A DNA stretch of 64,000 nt from Pseudoalteromonas sp. P1-25 (GCF_001401805.1 NZ_LKDW01000012.1:1-64000); one strand, 5' to 3'. Counted from the stretch's first letter, positions 26,437-36,247 are shown. Notes: generated from the letters alone by a model not told the origin. Numbers and translations: made by a program.

Positions 26437-27353
26437 TAGTACTCACTAAGCACTTTTATATGCGCTACAGCACTTCTTCCTAATGCTGATAGCGCATAGC
26501 CGCCTTCAAGGTAAGATATAACACCTTTACAGCCACTCTCTTTTGCAACGTCGCATAATTGCTCAGTAAGCCAGCTGTAGTCATCTTCTACAAACTTTAA
26601 ACTGGCCATGTCATCTTCTAGGTGTGCATCAAACCCTGCACTTATAAATAGCAGCTCTGGCTTAAAGGCTTTTAATTTAGGCAACCACTGAGTATTAAAC
26701 ACCTCTTTTAAATCATCGCCATTACTGGCTATTGGCAAAGGGGAATTAACTATGTGGCTGTTATTTTTTACGGCTGTATTTGGATAAAATGGATATTGAA
26801 ATAACGAACAAAGTAATACATTGTCGTCATCCAAAAATATGTCTTGTGTACCATTACCGTGGTGTACGTCAAAATCAGCTATGGCTATACGTTTAACGCC
26901 TTTGCTTTGAGCATACTTAACCGCTATAGCTAAATTATTAAATACACAAAATCCAGATGAAGCATGTGCATTGGCATGATGCCCAGGCGGGCGTACAGCG
27001 CAAAAGGCGGCATCGAGTTTATCTGCGAGTATTTCATCTACAGCCAACAGCCCTGCCCCTACGGCGCGCTCTATTGCTTTTAATGAATCAGGGCATAGCC
27101 AAGTGTCGCCATCAAGGTTATTTAACCCCTCATTAGGGAGCAAACGCTCCACAAGATTAACTAACGACTCGTCATGTGCTAACAAGTAATGTTCACGGTG
27201 CGCTTTAGGTGCTTGTAAATGCGTTAAGCCGATATCTATACCACTTGCCAGAAGTCTATCGGCAATGGCGTCAAGGCGCTGTGGGCACTCAGGATGATCG
27301 TCAATCATTTTATGTTTACGGCAATGGGGGTGTGAAATAACAGCAGTACGCAT
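26436..27353 (-). CDS. Histone deacetylase family protein (acetylpolyamine amidohydrolase/AcuC type)
   Basis: A 305-residue zinc-dependent deacetylase of the arginase/deacetylase fold. Key sequences are RPPGHHANAHASSGFC (His-His pair), DFDVHHGNGTQDIF (zinc Asp and His) and SAGFDAHLEDDMA (second zinc Asp). Bacterial members act on acetylated polyamines, proteins or small molecules; the substrate here cannot be read. It lies downstream of the serine hydrolase gene beyond a perfect palindrome, so it is likely a separate unit. Confidence 0.9.
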   Translation of the reverse strand: MRTAVISHPHCRKHKMIDDHPECPQRLDAIADRLLASGIDIGLTHLQAPKAHREHYLLAHDESLVNLVERLLPNEGLNNLDGDTWLCPDSLKAIERAVGAGLLAVDEILADKLDAAFCAVRPPGHHANAHASSGFCVFNNLAIAVKYAQSKGVKRIAIADFDVHHGNGTQDIFLDDDNVLLCSLFQYPFYPNTAVKNNSHIVNSPLPIASNGDDLKEVFNTQWLPKLKAFKPELLFISAGFDAHLEDDMASLKFVEDDYSWLTEQLCDVAKESGCKGVISYLEGGYALSALGRSAVAHIKVLSEY

Positions 27354-27384
27354 AAACGCTCCTTTCCTTTGAGTCTAAATATAA

Positions 27385-27408
27385 CAAAGCCACCTTAAGG
27401 TGGCTTTG
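27385..27408. terminator. Perfect 24-bp palindrome, probable terminator
   Basis: CAAAGCCACCTT followed immediately by its reverse complement, with no loop bases beyond the symmetry. It lies after the serine hydrolase stop on the minus strand. The T-run is weak, so a protein-binding role is also possible. Confidence 0.6.
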
Positions 27409-27429
27409 CGACTTTGGTGTATAGCATTA

Positions 27430-28971
27430 CTACTTAGCTTTTAAATTAAGGTTTCTAAAATCAAAACTAAAGTCTGTTACCGCTGTTGATACCGCACGCA
27501 TTTTAGCGCTATTTACACGATTATTTTCGCCCATATCAAAACGAATAAACGCATCGGCCTCAAGTAGTTTTTCATCCCATTTAACAATAAACGTATTACC
27601 TGTGTAATGCTCAAGGGTGCCTTTTAAGCGTTTGGTATGGGTAAAATCAATACGTAGTTTGCCATCTAACTGCTCAATAATTACATCGCCATACCAATCG
27701 TCATGTAGCGTGCCGGTGTAATTTATAGTAGGTAATTGTGGCTGATAATCTGCTGGGGTGTCGGGTTTTGCATTTGCGTAGGCTTTTTGTTTACTCGCAA
27801 AATGCTTTTTAGCTAACTCTTCAACCCAGTCTTTATCTTCAAGATCAAGGGCGTCTTCTAACACTTCGTGGGTAACCGCAGAAAGCGCACTAAATGCTTG
27901 CTGATTAGATAAAATAACTATGCCAAGCTTTTTCTCAGGCAGTAATGTAACTTGCGACACCATACCTAAAATGCCCCCGCCGTGGCCTAGCTTTTTAAAG
28001 CCGTGGTAATCTTCAATACTCCAACCTAGCCCATAGCCTCTAAATTGCTGATGATAGGCCTCATACGCACTTTTAGACGCCATAGAGGTAATATGCGGGT
28101 GCCACATTTGCGCTTGCTGTTTCTCACTAAAGAGTTGCTCACCGCTTGGCATTTTACCGCCAGCTAACTGCGTAAGTAACCATTGGCTCATATCGTTTAC
28201 GCTCGATGCAATAGCCCCTGCGCCTCTAAAGTCCTCTAGGTAGTTAACAAAGAATGGATTAAGCTTGCCATCCATAGGAATATGGCCAATTGCCCAGTTT
28301 TTATTGCTTTTAGGAATACGCGAAAAACCCGCACGAGAGTTATCCATGTGCAAAGGCTGTAATATATTTTTTTCGATGTAATCGTTCCAGCTCATACCAG
28401 ATACACGTGCCACCACTTCGCCTGCGGTTACAAACATTAAATTGTTATAGGCATACTGGCTACGAAAACTGCTGGCTGGCTTTAAATATTGTAGGCCGGC
28501 TAAAATATCTGCTATAGATTTATCAGTACTTGGCCAAATCATTAAATCGCCTTGGCCAAGCCCTAAGCCACTGCGATGGCTTAATAAATCACGGATACGC
28601 ATTTCGCGGGTGACGTATGAGTCGTACAGCCTAAACTCAGGTAAGTGGTCAATTACTCTGTCATCCCAACTTAACTTACCTTCATCAATCAACTTAGCCA
28701 GTGCTGCACTGGTAAACGCCTTTGTATTTGAGGCAATACCAAAAAGTGTGTCTTTATTTACTTTTGCATTTGTATTGAGATTACTTGTGCCAAAGCCTTT
28801 AGCAAATACCACTTTATCGTCTTGCACAACCGCTACTGCCATACCCGATACGTCAAAGCGTGCCATTGAGGTATTAATCACCTCTTCTAAGTGCGTGGTA
28901 TTAATTTGTGCCCAACTATTAAAAGTGGCACTGGCAAGCAACGCTAAACTGGCTAATTTGGTGAGTTTCAT
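27430..28971 (-). CDS. Exported serine hydrolase (beta-lactamase/class C-like)
   Basis: A 513-residue periplasmic enzyme of the beta-lactamase/D-alanine carboxypeptidase superfamily. The signal peptide ends near residue 21 (NSWAQ). The catalytic SxxK is ASNTKAF (about residues 82-85), the YxN motif is in YAYNN, and the third motif is GHGGG. A C-terminal beta-rich domain follows the catalytic domain, as in family members with DUF3471-type tails. It is the last gene of a run in which intergenic gaps are only 9-15 nt. Peptidase or esterase activity is more likely than antibiotic resistance. Confidence 0.9.
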   Translation of the reverse strand: MKLTKLASLALLASATFNSWAQINTTHLEEVINTSMARFDVSGMAVAVVQDDKVVFAKGFGTSNLNTNAKVNKDTLFGIASNTKAFTSAALAKLIDEGKLSWDDRVIDHLPEFRLYDSYVTREMRIRDLLSHRSGLGLGQGDLMIWPSTDKSIADILAGLQYLKPASSFRSQYAYNNLMFVTAGEVVARVSGMSWNDYIEKNILQPLHMDNSRAGFSRIPKSNKNWAIGHIPMDGKLNPFFVNYLEDFRGAGAIASSVNDMSQWLLTQLAGGKMPSGEQLFSEKQQAQMWHPHITSMASKSAYEAYHQQFRGYGLGWSIEDYHGFKKLGHGGGILGMVSQVTLLPEKKLGIVILSNQQAFSALSAVTHEVLEDALDLEDKDWVEELAKKHFASKQKAYANAKPDTPADYQPQLPTINYTGTLHDDWYGDVIIEQLDGKLRIDFTHTKRLKGTLEHYTGNTFIVKWDEKLLEADAFIRFDMGENNRVNSAKMRAVSTAVTDFSFDFRNLNLKAK

Positions 28972-28982
28972 GATTATCCTTA

Positions 28983-29477
28983 TTATTTTTGGTGTACTGC
29001 AAATTCTATTTCAGCACGCGCCTTATTTGTATCGGGCTTGTGCGGCCGATTAAGTATTGCATCACTGTATTCTTTTGGTACGCCCGCCTCAAGCGCGCCG
29101 CGATGAACGTGCTGAATATACCAGTCGTATGGCAGCACATCGTTATCGTGCGTATTGGCTATATAACAATGCGCCTCTATTTGCTCACCATCTAACAGAG
29201 TGGGGTTAACAGCAACACAGTCGTAGCCTGGGCCCTCTATGGTGTCTAAAATTGCTTTTTCAGCTTCATCAAGCTCATACACCACGCCGTATACCAGGGC
29301 GTTTTTATCATCACTCTTTTGAATACTGCACTTACCCGAGCCATCTTTAAATAACATATTAAACGTAAGCTCGTAGCCTTTTAATACAGCCGTGCCAACT
29401 CGCTTTGCTTTTGGTAAACGCGCAAGCAAGCGGTTAGAAGACATATTCGATCCAAACGAAAAATTATAAATAGGCAT
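28983..29477 (-). CDS. Gamma-glutamylcyclotransferase family protein
   Basis: A 164-residue protein with the family opening YNFSFGSNMSSNRL and the catalytic Glu in TIEGPGYD. Members release 5-oxoproline from gamma-glutamyl amino acids or related compounds. A strong AGGAGGAAG site precedes the ATG. It lies 15 nt after the LysE-type gene and 11 nt before the serine hydrolase gene, consistent with one operon. Confidence 0.88.
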   Translation of the reverse strand: MPIYNFSFGSNMSSNRLLARLPKAKRVGTAVLKGYELTFNMLFKDGSGKCSIQKSDDKNALVYGVVYELDEAEKAILDTIEGPGYDCVAVNPTLLDGEQIEAHCYIANTHDNDVLPYDWYIQHVHRGALEAGVPKEYSDAILNRPHKPDTNKARAEIEFAVHQK

Positions 29478-29492
29478 GACTTCCTCCTAGAG

Positions 29493-30119
29493 TTAAATGA
29501 CAACACGAATGGCTAGAGCAATTAAAATAACACCTATCCCTCGGTCAAACCAATAGCCACTTTTTTGAAAAAACGCCCTTACACTGGGTTTTGACAACAC
29601 TAAAGAAAGCATAGAAAACCACACCCAAGTAGCTAAAGCCATATAAACCCCATACACAACTTGCACGCTGGTAGGTGTAGTTACACTAATAACTAAGGTA
29701 AATAACGACATAAAAAAGAGGGTTGCTTTAGGATTAAGTGCATTGGTTAAAAAGCCGCGCCTAAATGCATGCCATACGCTTTCTTGTGGGGCTGTTTTGC
29801 TTTCAATGTTATCTGTTTTATTTACCGGTGGTTTGGCAGCCCTTAATGCTTGTACGCCTAAATAGGCTAAATACGCGCCCGCAACGTACTTTAGTGCCAT
29901 AAATAAAGTAGGCGATTGCGTTAAAATTAGCGCAACCCCTAATACGCAGTATCCTACGTGTAATAAAATAGCCGCGCCTACGCCAGCGCTTGTCCATAGG
30001 GCGTTACGCCTGCCCTGCTGTATACTTTGTTTGAGCACCACAGCAAAATCGGGGCCTGGGCTGGCTACAGCAAAAAAATGGGCAATGGCAATTAGTAAAA
30101 ATTCGTCTAAGTAGTTCAC
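29493..30119 (-). CDS. LysE/RhtB-family amino acid exporter
   Basis: A 208-residue inner-membrane protein with about six membrane segments. The family signature near the N-terminus is AVASPGPDFAVVLKQSIQQGRR, and LTNALNPKATLFFMSLF lies in the middle. It probably exports an amino acid or derivative; the substrate cannot be assigned. It starts at GTG and follows the unknown gene by 11 nt. Placement next to a gamma-glutamylcyclotransferase-like gene suggests that the exported product and the enzyme are related. Confidence 0.9.
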   Translation of the reverse strand: MNYLDEFLLIAIAHFFAVASPGPDFAVVLKQSIQQGRRNALWTSAGVGAAILLHVGYCVLGVALILTQSPTLFMALKYVAGAYLAYLGVQALRAAKPPVNKTDNIESKTAPQESVWHAFRRGFLTNALNPKATLFFMSLFTLVISVTTPTSVQVVYGVYMALATWVWFSMLSLVLSKPSVRAFFQKSGYWFDRGIGVILIALAIRVVI

Positions 30120-30130
30120 AAGTATCCGGT

Positions 30131-30904
30131 TTAAGTGGGTGCATAGGCAAGCAATAGTGGATTAGCAGAGTTTTCAACTAATGCTTTGATCTCTTTTTGG
30201 GCTTTTTTAAATTGGCTGCGCAAATGTGGCTTTAAATGTTTTTTAGAGACACTGTCGTTTTTAAAATAACTAATTAGCGCGTGCATAAATACAGTATGGG
30301 TTTCGCTTAACTTAGCCTCACGATTAGCATACGGGTTATAGCACGAGCCACACCCGCCTTTAAATTGATACACAGTGTTGCTCATCATTACCCCAAACCC
30401 TAAAAAACAGGCCAGCGCATCTGCCGCTTGTGGTAAGTAGTCTTTACCGCCTGGCGGTAACACCCCAACATGATGTATTAATACAGTCGCCAGCGTGCCA
30501 GCAAAGCTGGCCACTAAATCTTGCGGCTGATTAATTTGATTAGGGTTAAACGAGATATTAATCGTATGGCTTGGGGGTACTATAAGCTGGCTTTGCTCTC
30601 CCCTTATATGTTCAGCAAATTCAAAGTGTGGGAATACTTGTGGTTGTAACTGCTGTGGTGCAACCAACTGTATTGGCCACGCATTCATACCTGCGTAATC
30701 GCGTACTCGCACAAAAACCTTAGTAGCCATTTCCTCAATGCTCGATACCGAATCAGGAAAGTGCTCAACGGTTGGTAATATTATTTGCGTATGCTTGGTA
30801 AAAAATTCGGCATCAAAGTGCTCTACCGCCCAAATAAAGGTATCAATCAGCCACTGCTGCTCAGCTTGTTCTAGCAACGGCTTTGATTTAAATAACGCTA
30901 ACAT
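30131..30904 (-). CDS. Unrecognised conserved-looking protein with CGSC motif
   Basis: I do not recognise this 257-residue protein. It has no signal peptide. Residues about 130-190 hold two helices (DLVASFAGTLATVLIHH and AADALACFLGFGVMMSN) whose spacing recalls a zincin-like core in which the HExxH glutamate is absent; this is inference. A Gly-rich GGCGSCYNP follows (about 185-193) and the C-terminus is basic. It lies between the creA-like and lysE-like genes with gaps of 9 and 11 nt, so it is expressed with them. Confidence 0.75.
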   Translation of the reverse strand: MLALFKSKPLLEQAEQQWLIDTFIWAVEHFDAEFFTKHTQIILPTVEHFPDSVSSIEEMATKVFVRVRDYAGMNAWPIQLVAPQQLQPQVFPHFEFAEHIRGEQSQLIVPPSHTINISFNPNQINQPQDLVASFAGTLATVLIHHVGVLPPGGKDYLPQAADALACFLGFGVMMSNTVYQFKGGCGSCYNPYANREAKLSETHTVFMHALISYFKNDSVSKKHLKPHLRSQFKKAQKEIKALVENSANPLLLAYAPT

Positions 30905-30913
30905 AATGTGCTC

Positions 30914-31396
30914 TTATTTTTGTTCAAGTGCCCAGTTCCAGGCCTGTGTCTTATATAAAGGCACTGTTGAAAGTGCATGGTGATGGCTGCCGCTCGACTC
31001 TTTAGTCGAGTACGATAAGTACAGTAATGTACGATTTTGTGCATCGTAAATACGGCGCACTTTTAGCGATTTAAATAAAATACTTTTTGATGACTTAAAC
31101 ACCACTTCGCCCGACTTACTGCGATCTATTGCTTGTAACATATCGGCTGTAATTGGCCCAGTTTGACGACACGCAATAGACATATCAGAGGGATCTGAAA
31201 AATCTAAATCGGCCTCTATATGGCTAATATGGCACGTAACCCCTTTTACTAGCGGGTCTTGCTGCGAATTTACCACTACATCTTTAGTAGTAAACAGCCC
31301 TAAACTCACCGACGCAACGTCATCTGAGCAGGCACTTAATGTAACCACTGCACCTAAGAGCACAGCTAAACGTTTAAAGCGGTATGGTAATTTCAT
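30914..31396 (-). CDS. CreA-like lipoprotein
   Basis: A 160-residue protein with a lipoprotein signal (lipobox LSAC, Cys at about residue 23), related to E. coli CreA over its mature part: DPLVKGVTCHISH, SIACRQTGPI, GEVVFKSSKSILFKSLKVRRIYDAQ and LAYLAYS-like LLYLSYS. Function of the family is unknown; the creA name comes from an E. coli neighbourhood (creABCD), which is absent here. It is the first gene of the five-gene minus-strand operon ending at 27430. Confidence 0.88.
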   Translation of the reverse strand: MKLPYRFKRLAVLLGAVVTLSACSDDVASVSLGLFTTKDVVVNSQQDPLVKGVTCHISHIEADLDFSDPSDMSIACRQTGPITADMLQAIDRSKSGEVVFKSSKSILFKSLKVRRIYDAQNRTLLYLSYSTKESSGSHHHALSTVPLYKTQAWNWALEQK

Positions 31397-31563
31397 ATTA
31401 ATCCTTAATTTTGCTTATAAGCGAAGGTTCACGTGACTGTTTTTATACTACCATCAAAAATTAATACAACTAAATTTAGACTATTCAGGGGTTAGCGCGC
31501 AGTTCAGGCTTTGGTACAATGACGCGCACGCCCACGTAGTAACTCATAATAGGAAACGCGTAA

Positions 31564-31893
31564 ATGCCGCACATTATTATTGAACACTCTGAAGATCTTC
31601 CTGTATTACCGCAAGTGCTTGTTGAAAAAGTACACAACGCGACTTTTCAAAGTGGTTTGTTTGACCTAGAAACCATTAAAACCCGCGCAATTGCTTATCA
31701 GCAATATCAGCTAGGTGAAGGAAAAGAAGGGTTTATTCATATTGCGGCGCATATCATGGCTGGGCGCTCGATTGAACAAAAACAAATGTTGAGTGAGAGC
31801 TTGCTTGAATGTCTAAAAACCTACTGTCGAGACTCTGATAGTTTAAGCGTTAATATTTACGACATTCAACACGAGATTTACCGAAAGAACTAA
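31564..31893 (+). CDS. 5-carboxymethyl-2-hydroxymuconate isomerase-like tautomerase
   Basis: A 109-residue tautomerase-fold protein. After Met removal, Pro2 of MPHIIIEHSEDL would be the catalytic base. It matches the HpcD/HpaF family through HIAAHIMAGRSIEQKQMLSESLL. The rest of the homoprotocatechuate pathway is not in the window, so the natural substrate may differ. It is monocistronic, with a shared terminator against the chemoreceptor gene. Confidence 0.85.
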   Translation: MPHIIIEHSEDLPVLPQVLVEKVHNATFQSGLFDLETIKTRAIAYQQYQLGEGKEGFIHIAAHIMAGRSIEQKQMLSESLLECLKTYCRDSDSLSVNIYDIQHEIYRKN

Positions 31894-31900
31894 GTGTTAT

Positions 31901-31934
31901 AAAACGCGCTGTTACCAAATTACAGCGCGCTTTT
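31901..31934. terminator. Bidirectional terminator, tautomerase / chemoreceptor
   Basis: CGCGCTGT and ACAGCGCG pair over a 9-nt loop, with AAAA on the left and TTTT on the right after a one-base bulge, serving two convergent genes. Confidence 0.8.
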
Positions 31935-31954
31935 CACTGAAACCTATTACTTTG

Positions 31955-33835
31955 CTAAAGCGTAAACTTACCTAGTAATTCTTTTAATATATTTGACTCT
32001 TCATTTAGCCCGCTGCATAACTCCTCTGAGGTTTTCATATTTTGCTTTGTTTGCTGCGCAGAGTCAGAAATCATTACTACATTTTGGCTAATTTCTGAGG
32101 TCGCCAATGTTTGCTCGCGGGTGGCTGTAGCCACCGAGCTATTTAGTTCACTTAGCGTAACAATTTCTTGAGAAATACCCGTTAAGGTACTGCCAGTTAC
32201 TTTTAAGCGCTCAGCATTTTCTAAGGTATTCTTACTCCCCAGCTCTATATCCGACACCGTGCTAGACGCCTTAGAGTTTAACGTGTCTATCATTTCGTTA
32301 ATTTGCTCGGTCGACTCTGCAGTACGCATAGCAAGGGTTCTTACTTCATCGGCTACAACCGCAAAACCACGGCCGTGTTCACCTGCCCGTGCAGCTTCTA
32401 TGGCAGCATTGAGCGCCAGTAAGTTAGTTTGCTCCGATATTGCTTTAATAACATCAAGCACCTGTGTAATTGATTTTATTTCCCCTGAAAGCTCAGTTAC
32501 CGAGGCAACCGAGGTAGCCATGGCGTTTTCTAACTGCTCCATTTGCTTTATCGTACTATTTACAAACTCAACCCCTTTGTGGGTCGCTTCCTCTGTTGAA
32601 GAAGCAATGTCAGAGGCATTACTGGCACTATTTGAAATATCTTGTACGGTGACTTCCATCTCGTTAACGGCTGCCGCAACAGTTTGCGTACTAGATGATT
32701 GCACCTCGGCCAAATTGGCGGCTCCTTGTACTTGTACTAACACATCCTCTGAAATACTTTTTACGTGAGTTGCTGAGTCCGAAACCTGCTTAAACATGCC
32801 ATGCAACTGCTCTAAAAATAAATTAAAGTTAGCGGCAAGTTCTGATATTTCGTTGTTATCGTTAGTGGGCAGCCTTACAGTTAAATCGCCGTCTTTTTTA
32901 GTTAACGCGCTCACAGCAGCGGTTATATTTTCAATGGGTTTAAATATTTGCGACACTAAAACTCTGGCTAGGGCAAAGCCAATAATGGCAATGATCACAC
33001 CAAATAATAAATTGCTATTAATGGCACTGTTTATTGGCCCGTATAGCTGCTGCTCGGGTACTTCTGCTACTAAGTGCCAGCCTAATGATTCAATAGGTGT
33101 ACTCGATACAACATAATCTTCACCGGCCATTGTTTTACTAATAATGGCGCCATTTTTAATATCGTTAATATTAATTTTTTGGCCCATTTTACTTCTATCA
33201 CTGTGAAGCATTACCTCACCTTTATCAGAAACCAAATACACTACACCGGCCTCGCCAATACGGTATTCATTAATTAAGTTGATCATAGAATCAAGCGAGC
33301 GTCCTACGCCCGTAATGGCGGTACGCTCGCCATTAATTTGTAGCGCATAGTTAATAAAAACCACCATGCTATTTGTGGTTTTATCTATGTCCAGTGCTAT
33401 TTCAAAGGGTCTGTTAGAGGATAAAAACTGATCAAACCATACATCTTCATTTCTATCTATCTTTCTAGATATGCCAGTATCTGTGTAATAGTTGTTACTG
33501 TTTTTAGAAATTATATAAGCAATAACTGCGTTGTTATCTTTTTTAATGCTGGCTAAATAATTAATATAATCGGCACTTGCTTGCTCACTCTCACCGTTAC
33601 TTAGCCATTGTTTAACAAAGCTGTTTTGCGCAATCTCTTTAGCAACAATAATGGGAGTGGCAAGTTCAAGCTCAATTTTGCTTTTAACTTCACTCAGCGC
33701 GGTAGGTAAATCAACCTTTGCGAGCTTTTCATCGGTATGATTTTGAATACTATTTGAAAATAAAAACGTAGAAACCGCTAATGGCACAACAATAGCTAAA
33801 ATAAGACTAATATAAACTTTTTGTTTAAGTAACAT
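31955..33835 (-). CDS. Methyl-accepting chemotaxis protein with dCache-type sensor
   Basis: A 626-residue chemoreceptor. The first membrane segment is about residues 8-28, followed by a periplasmic double-Cache-like domain (about 35-275; [46 protein letters not shown]), a second membrane segment (about 277-296), a HAMP domain and the signalling coiled coil. The hairpin tip is complete: [34 protein letters not shown] (conserved segments). No C-terminal CheR-docking pentapeptide is present. The ligand is not predictable. Confidence 0.93.
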   Translation of the reverse strand: MLLKQKVYISLILAIVVPLAVSTFLFSNSIQNHTDEKLAKVDLPTALSEVKSKIELELATPIIVAKEIAQNSFVKQWLSNGESEQASADYINYLASIKKDNNAVIAYIISKNSNNYYTDTGISRKIDRNEDVWFDQFLSSNRPFEIALDIDKTTNSMVVFINYALQINGERTAITGVGRSLDSMINLINEYRIGEAGVVYLVSDKGEVMLHSDRSKMGQKININDIKNGAIISKTMAGEDYVVSSTPIESLGWHLVAEVPEQQLYGPINSAINSNLLFGVIIAIIGFALARVLVSQIFKPIENITAAVSALTKKDGDLTVRLPTNDNNEISELAANFNLFLEQLHGMFKQVSDSATHVKSISEDVLVQVQGAANLAEVQSSSTQTVAAAVNEMEVTVQDISNSASNASDIASSTEEATHKGVEFVNSTIKQMEQLENAMATSVASVTELSGEIKSITQVLDVIKAISEQTNLLALNAAIEAARAGEHGRGFAVVADEVRTLAMRTAESTEQINEMIDTLNSKASSTVSDIELGSKNTLENAERLKVTGSTLTGISQEIVTLSELNSSVATATREQTLATSEISQNVVMISDSAQQTKQNMKTSEELCSGLNEESNILKELLGKFTL

Positions 33836-34032
33836 ACGATACCTGTAAATGGATAAAGGGCTTAACTAACACCTGCTTAGAATAAATATAGGATCAGCTG
33901 AGCAATAAGCCCAATAATTAGAAAAAATAGAACATAAAAGAAGAGCGTATATTTTAATTTAATCCACCGCTGGAAAGCGAATTGAACTTTAAAGGCGCAA
34001 GGCTAGCTAAAACTAACCTCACGTAAAGTAAA

Positions 34033-34986
34033 CTAAGGTGAGTCGGGCCACTCTTGCTCGTTGATTATCCCTTGCGCAATCAAGTTTTTTCTTAATTGGC
34101 TAATAGTGTGTTTTAACTCATCACGAATAAGTCTAATGGCGGGCGTTATTAGCTGGCGGCTAGGTAGTACTAACCACATTTCAGTTAGGGGGATTTTGTA
34201 ATCAGGCATTAATCTTTTTAGCCTACCAGTCAATAAGTCTTCTGCTACATCAATGGCCGATTTTTTAGCAATCCCGGTGCCATCAATACACCAACGTCTA
34301 ACTATATCGCCATCGTTAACAGCGCGGTCGCTGTTCATTTTAACCTTATATTTTTGGTTATCGTTATAAAACTCCCACCCATCATGCACTACCTCGTAAA
34401 GCTTATATAACAGCGCATTGTGATTCACTAAATCCTCTGGGGCTGAAGGCTCACCATGCTTGTTAATATAATCAGGCGAGGCACACAGCACATGTGCAAT
34501 GTTACAAATTTTAAACCCATATAAATTTAAATCCTGTGCAGCCTCTTTGGTCAAGGCCCGCAGCGCAACATCAACACCATCGCGGTAAAAGTCTGCGCGG
34601 CTGTCGCTTGCTTGCAAGCGCAGCGTCACTTCGCTGTGTTTATCCATCACGTTATTAAGTAACACCCGCATAAGGTTGCGCCCCATTTCGGATGACACGG
34701 CGATTCGTACTTCACCACTAATTGATTGCTGCTCTTCATGAATAAGTACTTGCCCTTGCTGCAACAAATCCAGCGCCTGTTGGCAAAGAGGTAAATAGCG
34801 CTCCCCTTCAGGTGTAAGGCGTATTTGCCTTGTTGTGCGCACAAATAATTGTGCACCAAGCGACTGCTCTATCCGCTTTAAAGAAACGCTAGCAGCAGAT
34901 GAGCTCATGTCCAATTGATTTGCAGCAGCAGTAATGGATTGCAGCTCAGCCACTTTCAATAATACCTGTAGATCGGCTATTTTCAT
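34033..34986 (-). CDS. LysR-family transcriptional regulator
   Basis: A 317-residue regulator with an N-terminal winged helix-turn-helix (LQSITAAANQLDMSSSAASVSLKRIEQSLG region) and a C-terminal effector-binding domain. The ATG at 34986 is preferred over the adjacent GTG because GAGGG is then 4 nt away. It is divergent from the cupin gene at 35130, the usual arrangement of a LysR regulator and its target. An ATAACGTTAT palindrome in the gap may be the binding site. Confidence 0.9.
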   Translation of the reverse strand: MKIADLQVLLKVAELQSITAAANQLDMSSSAASVSLKRIEQSLGAQLFVRTTRQIRLTPEGERYLPLCQQALDLLQQGQVLIHEEQQSISGEVRIAVSSEMGRNLMRVLLNNVMDKHSEVTLRLQASDSRADFYRDGVDVALRALTKEAAQDLNLYGFKICNIAHVLCASPDYINKHGEPSAPEDLVNHNALLYKLYEVVHDGWEFYNDNQKYKVKMNSDRAVNDGDIVRRWCIDGTGIAKKSAIDVAEDLLTGRLKRLMPDYKIPLTEMWLVLPSRQLITPAIRLIRDELKHTISQLRKNLIAQGIINEQEWPDSP

Positions 34987-35021
34987 CACGCCCTCTTGTT
35001 ACGTTCACAGCTTGCATAACT

Positions 35022-35031
35022 ATAACGTTAT
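35022..35031. promoter_or_regulatory. Palindrome in the LysR/cupin divergent gap
   Basis: ATAACGTTAT is a perfect 10-bp palindrome containing the T-N-A core expected of LysR-type boxes. It lies 35 nt upstream of the regulator start. Candidate site only. Confidence 0.35.
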
Positions 35032-35129
35032 TATCCACGTTTTTGCGAAAGTGTATTTAATATATGCTCATTTATTGACTGAATTTTAGGTCTTACTATA
35101 TACGGCATACCAATTCAACGGAGCTTTTA

Positions 35130-35951
35130 ATGAAATTATCACTTAATGTATCAACCCTTGCACTGGTTGCCACACTCATATCAACGCCAGCTTTAGCACA
35201 GCAAAGCGCATCAAAAGTAGTTGCCGCTAGCAATATTGATTGGGGTTATTTAAACCCACTACGTGGAGATAAAAGCCCAGGCGCTGCAGATTTATGGGGA
35301 AATCGCACAACCAATACTGCTACAGGCATGTTAGTACGGTTTAAAAAAGGCTTTGAATCTCCACCACACATTCACAACATTACCTACCGCGGTATCGTTA
35401 TTGAAGGACAAATGCATAATGACGACCCAACAGCTGAAAAAATGTGGATGCCAGCGGGTTCATTTTGGACACAACCTGCAGGTGAAAACCACACTACAGC
35501 AGCTAATAGCAAAACTAACTTAATTTACCTAGAAATAGACTCAGGCCCTTATTTGGTAAAGCCCACAAAAGAGCAGTTTGATAATGGCGAGCGCCCGCTA
35601 AACCTACATGCAGACAACATGGTGTGGTTAAACAGCAGCGATTTAAACAACATTAACGCCCAAGGCGTGCAAACAACCTACCTTTGGGGAAATACAGCTG
35701 ACATGAACGGCTCAATGATTAAACTTCCTGCCGGCTTTAAAGGTGAAATAAAAACAGATGCAAGCGAATTTCGTGCTGTTGTTATAGCCGGCGCCGTTGA
35801 GTACAACTCAAGCGAGCAAGATAAAGCGCAAAACCTAAGCGCAGGCAGCTATGTAGAATCAACCGGTAACTTTACCCACTCGCTTGAAAATAACAGCGAC
35901 AAACCTGCAACTATCTACATTCGTACTAACAGTAAGTACCAAGTTAATTAG
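35130..35951 (+). CDS. Exported cupin protein, DUF4437 type
   Basis: A 273-residue protein with a signal peptide cleaved near residue 23 (PALAQQ). Two cupin-like halves are visible: about 45-135 (metal-ligand-like [16 protein letters not shown] and [10 protein letters not shown]) and about 150-270 ([23 protein letters not shown]). Function unknown; the histidines in the first half suggest metal binding. The promoter-proximal ATACCAATT (35107-35115) lies just before its ribosome binding site GGAGC. Probably controlled by the divergent LysR protein. Confidence 0.82.
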   Translation: MKLSLNVSTLALVATLISTPALAQQSASKVVAASNIDWGYLNPLRGDKSPGAADLWGNRTTNTATGMLVRFKKGFESPPHIHNITYRGIVIEGQMHNDDPTAEKMWMPAGSFWTQPAGENHTTAANSKTNLIYLEIDSGPYLVKPTKEQFDNGERPLNLHADNMVWLNSSDLNNINAQGVQTTYLWGNTADMNGSMIKLPAGFKGEIKTDASEFRAVVIAGAVEYNSSEQDKAQNLSAGSYVESTGNFTHSLENNSDKPATIYIRTNSKYQVN

Positions 35952-35979
35952 AAGCTACTTATAAAAAGTAAATTGCATA

Positions 35980-36009
35980 AAAAAGCGCACTGTTTAGTGC
36001 GCTTTTTCA
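35980..36009 (+). terminator. Terminator after the cupin gene
   Basis: AAAAAGCGCACT and AGTGCGCTTTTT pair perfectly over a 4-nt loop. The 238 nt that follow to the tRNA gene hold no feature I can support. Confidence 0.9.
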
Positions 36010-36247
36010 TTTATTAATACTTAAAAGCTATAACGAGCAGTTTTTGAAAAAGCCGCAGGACTTATAATAACAGCTGTCGCTAGCAAGATAACTACCTTCT
36101 TGATTGCAGAATATAAAATAGAGGGATAAATCTAAATTACAGTTCTAGCTTGTTGCCTAAAATGCTAAATGATTAGTTATCTTAAAGATATTGGCTAAGT
36201 AGCTATAAGCCATTGAATGAAATGTTATTACTATAGGATATTTAAAA

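Noticed and set aside
27430-28971. Antibiotic-resistance beta-lactamase
   Set aside because: The three active-site motifs are shared by many peptidases and esterases; the extra C-terminal domain and the operon context do not suggest resistance.
32259-33116. Plus-strand open frames over the chemoreceptor gene
   Set aside because: Shadows of a clearly recognised MCP reading frame.
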